Source: Mycolicibacterium elephantis DSM 44368 (lineage in GTDB: Bacteria > Actinomycetota > Actinomycetes > Mycobacteriales > Mycobacteriaceae). From it: 64,000 bases of DNA. A program made the position numbers and the translations under genes. The stretch is from the NCBI RefSeq assembly GCF_004014805.1, contig NZ_ATDN01000024.1, positions 1-64,000 on the forward strand, in the 5' to 3' direction. Of this stretch, positions 58,618 to 64,000 are shown piece after piece (the stretch's first letter is position 1; the number at the start of each line of letters is the position of its first letter). The notes below the pieces were generated by a model. The model was not told the DNA's origin. It searched no databases and saw nothing but the letters and a program-made list of their open reading frames with translations.

Positions 58618-58680
58618 CCGCGAAACTGCATCCCTGCAGGCCGCCACTCGCAGTTTCTCTGCCAGATTGCAGTTTCGCGG
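58618..58680. terminator. Bidirectional stem-loop between convergent genes
   Basis: CCGCGAAACTGCA (58618-58630) is perfectly inverted at 58668-58680. A third partial copy GCAGTTTC lies in the loop and could pair alternatively. It lies between two convergent genes. Confidence 0.75.
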
Positions 58681-58686
58681 TAAAGG

Positions 58687-59190
58687 TCAGCTGGCCGGAA
58701 TCAGATCCGACGCAACCGAGGCCATCATGCCGCTGCGGAAGGTCTCGATGTGACCGACACCCACCTCAGCCGCGTCGTCGGCGGCCGAGAGCGCCTTGGC
58801 CTTGAAGGCGCGCGCGGCCGCGCTCAACCGGTGCTGGACGGAATCGACGCTGCGATCCAGTTCCGCCGGCAGCCGCTCCCCCCACACGGTCACCTCGGTC
58901 GCGCTCTGATCGAGTGCGTTGCGGACATGGGCCAGCACCCGCGGGTCGCGGTCGACGAGATCGGCGGCGACGGCGACGGTCTGCGGGTGGGGCCGGTCTT
59001 CCCATGCGCTGAGCACGGAGCCCAGATCGAGTGTCTCGGCGCCGAGAATGTGCAGCGGTCGGACGTCGCCGGGGTTGGCGATCAGAACGGTGACATCCCA
59101 GCCGGCCATCGCCCGGTCGTACACCCAGCCGCCCGCGTACTTCACCGCGTCGAGGACGGTGGGAGCGACGACATCGAGCCGGTATCTCAT
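58687..59190 (-). CDS. Hypothetical protein, 167 residues
   Basis: I do not recognise this family. The protein starts MRYRLDVVAPTVLDAVKYAGG and contains WDVTVLIANPGDVRPLHILG, a Rossmann-like strand-rich first half, then a helical second half with SAADDAAEVGVGHIETFRSGM. It is coupled to the TetR gene upstream (ATGA), which suggests a role in the same response. Confidence 0.65.
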   Translation of the reverse strand: MRYRLDVVAPTVLDAVKYAGGWVYDRAMAGWDVTVLIANPGDVRPLHILGAETLDLGSVLSAWEDRPHPQTVAVAADLVDRDPRVLAHVRNALDQSATEVTVWGERLPAELDRSVDSVQHRLSAAARAFKAKALSAADDAAEVGVGHIETFRSGMMASVASDLIPAS

Positions 59191-59804
59191 TTCGGGTCCC
59201 TGGGTGCGAGTTCGCGAGCCAGTGACTCCGCGTACTCCTTGAACACCTCGCTCAGCGGGATTGATCGATCGAGCAACCATGAGGTCTCCATTCCGGTGAT
59301 GAAGGCGAGAATTTCCACGGCCTTGTTGGCCGCTTCGACGTCCTTGCGATAAATGCCGTCGCGCTGTCCGCGCTTGATGATCTTGGTGATGATGTCGATG
59401 GCGTCGCGGTAGCGCTGGTGCAGCCGGTCGTGCAGCGGCGCTTCGGGCGCGATGTTCTCGACCAGCAGCACGGTGTAGGTGCCGATGAGGTCGGGTGCCC
59501 GCTCGAACCGCTCCGGCACGCGGCTGAGCTCGCTGACGAGGTCGCCCGACCGGTAGTCGGCGTGAATGGCATCGTCGGCGTCGCGGGCGTCGAGCACAGC
59601 GTTGAGCAGCTGTTCCTTCGACTCGAAGTGGTGCAGGAGACCCGCCGGGGTGACGCCCGCTTCCTTCGCGATCTGGGCCAACGACGTGTTGCGCCATCCG
59701 TTGCGCGCCAGCAGTCGCTCGGCCACGGCGAGAATCCGCTGCCGACGGTCCTCGCCCTTGGCGAGGAGCGTCTCGTATGGCCTCGAGCCTGACTCCGTCG
59801 TCAC
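59187..59804 (-). CDS. TetR family regulator
   Basis: The 205-residue repressor has the helix-turn-helix NTSLAQIAKEAGVTPAGLLHHFESKEQLL across two blocks (residues ~36-63). The GTG start follows CGAAAGG; the 64-residue ORF extension is rejected because it crosses a long inverted repeat. It is cotranscribed with the unknown gene at 58687. A 32-base operator candidate lies 17 bases upstream. Confidence 0.87.
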   Translation of the reverse strand: MTTESGSRPYETLLAKGEDRRQRILAVAERLLARNGWRNTSLAQIAKEAGVTPAGLLHHFESKEQLLNAVLDARDADDAIHADYRSGDLVSELSRVPERFERAPDLIGTYTVLLVENIAPEAPLHDRLHQRYRDAIDIITKIIKRGQRDGIYRKDVEAANKAVEILAFITGMETSWLLDRSIPLSEVFKEYAESLARELAPRDPK

Positions 59805-59820
59805 GTAAACCTTTCGGTTC

Positions 59821-59852
59821 AACCAACCTAGTGAACACACAGTAGGTAGGTT
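59821..59852. promoter_or_regulatory. Long imperfect palindrome before TetR gene
   Basis: Arms of 13 bases (59821-59833 and 59840-59852; AACCAACCTAGTG against CAGTAGGTAGGTT) pair with two mismatches around six bases. It lies 17 bases upstream of the GTG start and is the probable operator of this regulator. Confidence 0.55.
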
Positions 59853-59910
59853 TGCCGGCTGTGACAAGGGTCTCAGCGCAAAAAGATTTGGGCGGCCGTC
59901 ACACCGCTGG

Positions 59911-61206
59911 TCAGCCCGCGTTGGCCGGCTCCTTCGGCGTGAACTCGATGTGCAGTTCGGTGAGGCCGCGCAGCAGAAACGTCGGCTCGTAGGCATAGCG
60001 TCGGTGGCCCGCGGGACCGTGCGCGGCTTCGTCGATCCTGATGTCGTCCATGCGGTCCAGGAGCCGGCGAACGGTGATCTGGCCCTCGACGCGGGCCAGC
60101 GGTGCGCCGGCGCAGGAGTGGATGCCGCGGCCGAACGAGAGGTGCTCGCGCACGTTCTTGCGGTCCAGGCGAAACTCGTTCGGGTTGTCGAACTTGCCCG
60201 GATCGCGGTTGGCGGCGCCCAGACACAGCATCACGATCGTGCCGGCAGGTAGGTGCATGTCGCCCAGGGTGGCGGTCTTGCGGACGAGGCGGAAGTCGAC
60301 CTTCGTCGGGGCGTGCATCCGCATCGCCTCTTCGATGAATGCCGGAATGCGCTTCGGCTCGTCCCGCAGTAGCTGCTGGAACTCCGGACGATCACCCAAC
60401 GTCTGCACGGCCGCGCTCAGCAGCTTGGTGACCGTCTCCTGACCGGCGGCGAACAGGAACGTCGCCGGTTTGACCACTTCGATCAGCTCCGGTGTCGAAC
60501 CGTCGGGGTAGGCGGCGGTCGCCATCGAGGACAGCACGTCGTCGCGGGGGTCCCGGCGTCGGTCGGCGAGGTAGCCGGCGAACTTGTCATCCAGGTACTG
60601 CAGGGGGTCGCGTCCCACCGGCGCGCCGTCGAGTGCCCCCACCTGAGTGCCGTAGCGCTGCTCGACGCCGAGCGCGGCAAGGAACTCGGGGCGATCCTCT
60701 TCGGGCACCCCGAGCAGGTCGATGATCGCCGAGGTGGCGAAAGGCTTTGCGTACTCGGCGAGGAACTCGCATCGTCGGTTGGCGATGAACTGGTCGATCT
60801 GATTGTCGACCAGCTGCCACATGAAGTCCTCGTTCTCCTTCAGGCGCTTCGGGGTCAGCAGCTTGGTCAGCAGTGACCGGGCCCGCGTGTGCGCGGGAGG
60901 ATCCATCACGACCAGGTGCTCGTGGATCGGAAACAGGTGGCGATGCGCCTCGATCTGTTCGGTGATGTCGTCGCCGCGCGGCTCGAACGGCAGCGGCGGG
61001 AACGGCCCGCCGATCGCGTTGACCGCGGAGAACGAGTCGTGATCTTTGAACGCCGCCAGCACTTCCTGGTAGCCGACGACGGCGACGACTCCGTGGTTGG
61101 GTTCACGGACCACCGGGCCCTGTGTGCGCAGGTATTCCCAGTACTCGTAAGGATCCTGGCTGATCGCCTGGTCGGAGAAGTAGTCGACGGATGCGAAATC
61201 TGTCAC
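59911..61206 (-). CDS. Cytochrome P450
   Basis: The 431-residue P450 has the I-helix segment AAGQETVTKLL, haem loop FGRGIHSCAGAPLA with ligand C365, and RGLTELHIEF at the C-terminus. It resembles the P450 at 34382. The GTG (VTDFASVDYF) is used because GGAAAGGA lies upstream; the TTG of the longest ORF lies within the operator at 61240. No ferredoxin gene is adjacent, so it must borrow one. It is divergent from a TetR gene. Confidence 0.9.
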   Translation of the reverse strand: MTDFASVDYFSDQAISQDPYEYWEYLRTQGPVVREPNHGVVAVVGYQEVLAAFKDHDSFSAVNAIGGPFPPLPFEPRGDDITEQIEAHRHLFPIHEHLVVMDPPAHTRARSLLTKLLTPKRLKENEDFMWQLVDNQIDQFIANRRCEFLAEYAKPFATSAIIDLLGVPEEDRPEFLAALGVEQRYGTQVGALDGAPVGRDPLQYLDDKFAGYLADRRRDPRDDVLSSMATAAYPDGSTPELIEVVKPATFLFAAGQETVTKLLSAAVQTLGDRPEFQQLLRDEPKRIPAFIEEAMRMHAPTKVDFRLVRKTATLGDMHLPAGTIVMLCLGAANRDPGKFDNPNEFRLDRKNVREHLSFGRGIHSCAGAPLARVEGQITVRRLLDRMDDIRIDEAAHGPAGHRRYAYEPTFLLRGLTELHIEFTPKEPANAG

Positions 61207-61239
61207 GGACCGGTCCTTTCCGCGCCCACCGCCATAATC

Positions 61240-61257
61240 TTGGTCGATCGACAAAAC
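61240..61257. promoter_or_regulatory. TetR operator candidate (P450/TetR divergent region)
   Basis: TTGGTCGATCGACAAAAC contains the perfect palindrome GTCGATCGAC. It lies 34 bases upstream of the P450 start and 70 bases before the TetR start. The nearly identical element at 62026 before the mycofactocin SDR suggests one regulator for all three genes. Confidence 0.6.
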
Positions 61258-61326
61258 TGCTACGATGCGCTATGCGTACCACGGGCCGCGACGGACGGTC
61301 AAGCGATCATTCGGGGGTTTAGCGCG

Positions 61327-61938
61327 ATGCCGAGCAAGGCCAAAGCCGCCGACACCGGCGCGCGGCAACGGTTGATCGAGGCGACCGCGCAGATCATGCG
61401 CGAGGAGGGCTACGCCGCGGCGACCTCTCGACGCGTCGCGGCGGCGGCCGGCGTCAAGCAGGCCCTGGTCTACTACTACTTCCCGACGATGGACGACCTG
61501 TACGTCGAGGTACTGCGCGCCGGCGCTGAAGCATCGCTGCAACGCATGCGCGCCGCCCTCACCGATTCGGACCCGTTGCGCACGCTGTGGTCCATGAACA
61601 GCGACCTGCGGCTGACGGGACTGAACACCGAGTTCATGGCGTTGGCCAACCACCGCAAGGCAATTCGCAAAGAGCTCAAAGCGTATGCGGAGCGGGTGCG
61701 CGACATCGAGACCGCGGCCGTCACCGTCGCGCTGCGCGCCAGGGGGGTCGACCTCGACGAGTATCCGCCCGTCGCGGTCTCGATGCTCATCGCCCAGACC
61801 GCACGCAGCCTGTGCAACGAGAGCGCCGTCGGGGTCCACCTGGGCCACGACGAGCTGCGCGCGTTCATGGAACGTCAGTTGGATCTTCTCGCGGCCGCAC
61901 TTCCCGCCGCGAAATCCACGACGACGGCCCAGGGCTAG
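61327..61938 (+). CDS. TetR family regulator
   Basis: The 203-residue repressor has the helix-turn-helix AAATSRRVAAAAGVKQALVYYYFPTMDDLY across two blocks (residues ~34-62). It lies between the divergent P450 and the SDR. Two copies of the TCGnTCGACAAA element flank it (61240 and 62026), so it probably represses the P450, itself and the SDR. The ATG start has a weak ribosome site (GGGGGTTTAGCGCG). Confidence 0.88.
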   Translation: MPSKAKAADTGARQRLIEATAQIMREEGYAAATSRRVAAAAGVKQALVYYYFPTMDDLYVEVLRAGAEASLQRMRAALTDSDPLRTLWSMNSDLRLTGLNTEFMALANHRKAIRKELKAYAERVRDIETAAVTVALRARGVDLDEYPPVAVSMLIAQTARSLCNESAVGVHLGHDELRAFMERQLDLLAAALPAAKSTTTAQG

Positions 61939-62025
61939 CAGCCGGCCACGCGTCTGAGGCAATTCACCGATCACCGCCGCCGAAATCGACCGGTTGACAC
62001 CCGAAGGCTGTCGGTGACAAGCTCC

Positions 62026-62042
62026 TGATCGGTCGACAAATT
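62026..62042. promoter_or_regulatory. Second copy of TCGnTCGACAAA operator
   Basis: TGATCGGTCGACAAATT shares 13 of 18 aligned bases with the element at 61240. It lies 26 bases before the SDR start and downstream of a TTGACA at 61994 that may be the -35 element. Confidence 0.5.
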
Positions 62043-62067
62043 CAGGGGCCGGAACCGAGGAGGAAAC

Positions 62068-62907
62068 ATGCGCGGGCGCGTCGAGGGCAAGGTTGCGTTC
62101 ATCACCGGGGCGGCACGGGGGCAGGGCCGAAGCCATGCGGTCCGCCTGGCCGAGGAGGGCGCCGACATCATCGCCGTCGACGTGTGCAAGCAGATCAGCA
62201 GCAACAGCGACATACCGTGGGCAACACCCGACGACCTCGCCGAAACCGCCGACCTCGTCAAGAATCTGAATCGCCGGATCATCACCGCAGAGGTCGACGT
62301 CCGCGACTATGACGCGCTGAAGGCAGTGGTGGACAGCGGCGTGGAACAGTTGGGCCGGCTGGACATCGTCGTCGCCAACGCCGGCATCGGCAACGGTGGC
62401 AACACGCTCGACAGGACCAGCGAGGACGACTGGCGCGACATGATCGACGTCAACCTGTCCGGCGTCTGGAAGAGCGTCAAAGCCGCTGTTCCGCACATTC
62501 TTTCCGGTGGACGTGGGGGCTCGATCATCCTGACGAGCTCGGTCGGCGGCCTCAAGCCGTATCCGCACACCGGTCACTACATCGCCGCCAAGCACGGCGT
62601 CATCGGGCTGATGCGCACCTTCGCCGTCGAGCTCGGGCAGCACTCGATCCGGGTCAACGCGGTCTGCCCCACCAACGTGAACACACCGCTGTTCATGAAC
62701 GAGGGAACGATGAAGCTGTTCCGTCCGGACCTAGAGAACCCCGGCGTCGATGATCTCGCCGTCGCAGCGCAGTTCATGCATGTGCTGCCCGTCGGCTGGG
62801 TCGAACCACGCGATGTGAGCAACGCGGTGCTGTTCCTGGCCTCCGACGAATCGCGTTATATCACCGGCCTTCCCGTCACGGTCGACGCCGGCAGCATGCT
62901 CAAATAA
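62068..62907 (+). CDS. Mycofactocin-type short-chain dehydrogenase
   Basis: The 279-residue SDR has the mycofactocin-class N-terminus (KVAFITGAARGQGRSHAVR), catalytic Y171-xxx-K175 and serines at 157-158. ATG follows GAGGAGG. It is related to the enzyme at 6252. Its operator is shared with the P450 at 59911, so it probably oxidises the hydroxyl introduced by that P450 and hands electrons to mycofactocin. Confidence 0.87.
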   Translation: MRGRVEGKVAFITGAARGQGRSHAVRLAEEGADIIAVDVCKQISSNSDIPWATPDDLAETADLVKNLNRRIITAEVDVRDYDALKAVVDSGVEQLGRLDIVVANAGIGNGGNTLDRTSEDDWRDMIDVNLSGVWKSVKAAVPHILSGGRGGSIILTSSVGGLKPYPHTGHYIAAKHGVIGLMRTFAVELGQHSIRVNAVCPTNVNTPLFMNEGTMKLFRPDLENPGVDDLAVAAQFMHVLPVGWVEPRDVSNAVLFLASDESRYITGLPVTVDAGSMLK

Positions 62908-62922
62908 CGGCGAGCGCTGCCG

Positions 62923-62934
62923 TGACCGCGGTCA
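62923..62934. terminator. Short palindrome between convergent genes
   Basis: TGACCGCGGTCA is a perfect 12-base palindrome next to a CGGC/GCCG hairpin (62918-ish), in the 24-base gap between the SDR and the convergent dehydrogenase, overlapping that gene's stop codon. It is a weak terminator candidate. Confidence 0.3.
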
Positions 62935-63810
62935 TCGGCCGTCGACAACGACCCCGGCAGCGCGCTCGATGGGTTTGATGACCGCGGTGAAGTCGGAGTC
63001 GGCGCCTTCTGCGCGCAGCGTGGCCTCCCATTGCTCGGCGACGGCCGCCGCGATCGGGCCGACGATGCCGAGCCGCTGGGCCTCTTCGAGGTAGAGCCGG
63101 ACGTCCTTGACCATGAGACCGGTGGCGAAGCCGTAGTCGAAGGTGCGGGGCAGGACCGACCGGGGAAACTTGTCCCGGCTGGCGTGGGTCCCGCCGGAGC
63201 CGGCGTTGAGTACGTCGATCATCAGGTGCGGATCAAGACCGGCCTTGACGCCCATGACGACGACTTCTGAGGTCGCGGCCAACGCGGCTGCCGCCATCAG
63301 GTTGTTCAGCAGCTTCATCGTCTGAGCCGAACCCGGCTTGTCACCGACGTAGATCGCGCGGCCCAGGGTTTCGAAAACCGGTGTCAACGCCTCGAACTCG
63401 GCGTGTGACCCGGACACCATGAGCGTCAGGGTGCCGTTGGTCGCTCCGGCCACCCCGCCGCTGACCGGGCTGTCCAGAGCTGCGATGCTCTTCGCCTGCA
63501 ACGCCTGATGGATGGTGCGGGAGACCTCGCTGCCGACGGTCGACAGATCGACGAACCGCGTTATCCGGGCGCCGTCCGCGGCCCCGCGCGCCACCTCGAG
63601 CGAGGCCTGCGGAGTCGGCAGGCTCACGAGCACCGTGTCAGCGGCATCGGCCACCTCACGAGGTGACGATGCCGGCTGCGCACCGAATTCGACCGCGGCG
63701 CGTACCGCGTCGCCGCGGGTGTCGTACACGACGAGCTCGTGGTCGGCCCCGACGAGGCGCCGGGCCATCGGTAACCCCATGCGGCCCAAGCCGATAAGCC
63801 CCAGCGTCAC
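62932..63810 (-). CDS. Beta-hydroxyacid dehydrogenase (3-hydroxyisobutyrate DH family)
   Basis: The 292-residue enzyme has LGLIGLGRMGLPMARRLV, DSPVSGGVAGATNGTL and the lysine in MKLLNNLMAAA. It is the third member of this family in the window, after 29851 and 30730. The start is GTG, one base after the stop of the carboxymuconolactone decarboxylase-like gene, so the two are cotranscribed. Confidence 0.9.
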   Translation of the reverse strand: MTLGLIGLGRMGLPMARRLVGADHELVVYDTRGDAVRAAVEFGAQPASSPREVADAADTVLVSLPTPQASLEVARGAADGARITRFVDLSTVGSEVSRTIHQALQAKSIAALDSPVSGGVAGATNGTLTLMVSGSHAEFEALTPVFETLGRAIYVGDKPGSAQTMKLLNNLMAAAALAATSEVVVMGVKAGLDPHLMIDVLNAGSGGTHASRDKFPRSVLPRTFDYGFATGLMVKDVRLYLEEAQRLGIVGPIAAAVAEQWEATLRAEGADSDFTAVIKPIERAAGVVVDGR

Positions 63811-63811
63811 G

Positions 63812-64000
63812 TTATTGTCCTTGTTTGCTGTCCACGGCGGCGAACACCTCGCGGGCCTGCCGGAAGCTGTCGACGACCGCGGGAACGCCGGCGTAGACGG
63901 CGACTTGCAGGAATATCTCGCGGATCTCCTCGCGTGTCACACCGTTGTTCAACGCACCACGGATGTGCGTGCGCAACTCGTGCGGTCGATTGAGCACCGA
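63812..64000 (-). CDS. Carboxymuconolactone decarboxylase-like protein (partial)
   Basis: The last 62 residues are visible; the start lies beyond the window. The sequence LRTHIRGALNNGVTREEIRE followed by IFLQVAVYAGVPAVVDSFRQA is typical of the C-terminal half of CMD/PcaC proteins, which decarboxylate carboxymuconolactone or act as AhpD-like peroxidases. Which of these applies cannot be told from this fragment. Confidence 0.8.
   Translation of the reverse strand, partial: SVLNRPHELRTHIRGALNNGVTREEIREIFLQVAVYAGVPAVVDSFRQAREVFAAVDSKQGQ

Noticed and set aside
1..64000. Insertion sequences, prophage, CRISPR array, tRNA or rRNA
   Set aside because: No transposase, integrase, regularly spaced repeats or RNA gene sequence could be recognised anywhere in the window.

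Overview
The window looks like a rapidly growing Mycobacterium (Mycolicibacterium-type) chromosome. It is very GC-rich and uses many GTG and TTG starts. Genes are joined by ATGA or GTGA overlaps. It carries mycofactocin-type short-chain dehydrogenases, F420-type LLM oxidoreductases, several P450s with tiny ferredoxins, numerous FadE-type acyl-CoA dehydrogenases, many TetR regulators, and MIRU-like linker elements. No tRNA, rRNA, CRISPR array, insertion sequence or phage gene was seen. Essentially the whole window is accessory lipid or hydrophobic-compound catabolism.

Layout. (A) 5261 to 59, minus: aldehyde dehydrogenase, CoA transferase, thiolase-fold/OB-fold protein and SCP-x-type thiolase, joined by MIRU-like mini-ORF linkers. 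(B) 5526-9225, plus: SDR, mycofactocin-type SDR, ferredoxin, P450 and a small secreted protein, ending in a long stem-loop. (C) 21279 to 9273, minus: a two-subunit acyl-CoA dehydrogenase, thiolase, enoyl-CoA hydratase, a further acyl-CoA dehydrogenase and SDR, then LLM oxidoreductase, sulfotransferase, sugar-isomerase-like protein, DUF1214 protein and amidase. (D) 21554-25117, plus: two amidohydrolases (one degenerate), a Rieske protein and an alpha/beta hydrolase. (E) 25727-33816, plus: NuoF-like flavoprotein plus ferredoxin, a DUF35-Ltp fusion, hydrolases, two beta-hydroxyacid dehydrogenases, then P450, ferredoxin and hydrolase. (F) 39159 to 33890, minus: broken oxygenase reductase, SDR, Rieske oxygenase plus a ~110-residue partner, TauD dioxygenase, P450, ferredoxin and DUF1330 protein. 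(G) 43113 to 39229, minus: double-domain acyl-CoA dehydrogenase, Ltp aldolase-like protein and OB-fold protein, divergent from a TetR. (H) 47289 to 43964, minus: a second Rieske oxygenase plus small partner, with an amidohydrolase and a MarR. (I) 48174-51878, plus: AveC-like membrane protein, MoxR/CbbQ ATPase and VWA protein, divergent from a TetR. (J) 51930-58608, plus: epimerase, unknown protein, LLM oxidoreductase, TetR, acyl-CoA dehydrogenase, phosphotransferase and quinone oxidoreductase. (K) 58687-64000: TetR-controlled P450 and mycofactocin SDR, a beta-hydroxyacid dehydrogenase and a carboxymuconolactone decarboxylase-like fragment.

How they may work together (inference). Oxygenases (four P450s, two Rieske oxygenases, TauD) would activate a bulky, probably cyclic substrate. 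SDRs, ALDH and hydrolases would oxidise or open it. CoA transferase, acyl-CoA dehydrogenases, hydratase, thiolases and Ltp/DUF35 retro-aldolases would shorten it as CoA esters. The NuoF-like protein and ferredoxins are candidate electron suppliers.

Three recurring regulatory or structural signals tie the operons together. One is a 17-bp palindrome of the form TGAGAA-N5-TTCTCA before several operons. The second is a KstR2-like CAAGTACTTG box before the two Rieske operons and the epimerase operon. The third is long inverted repeats at the convergent gene ends. The substrate cannot be read from the sequence.
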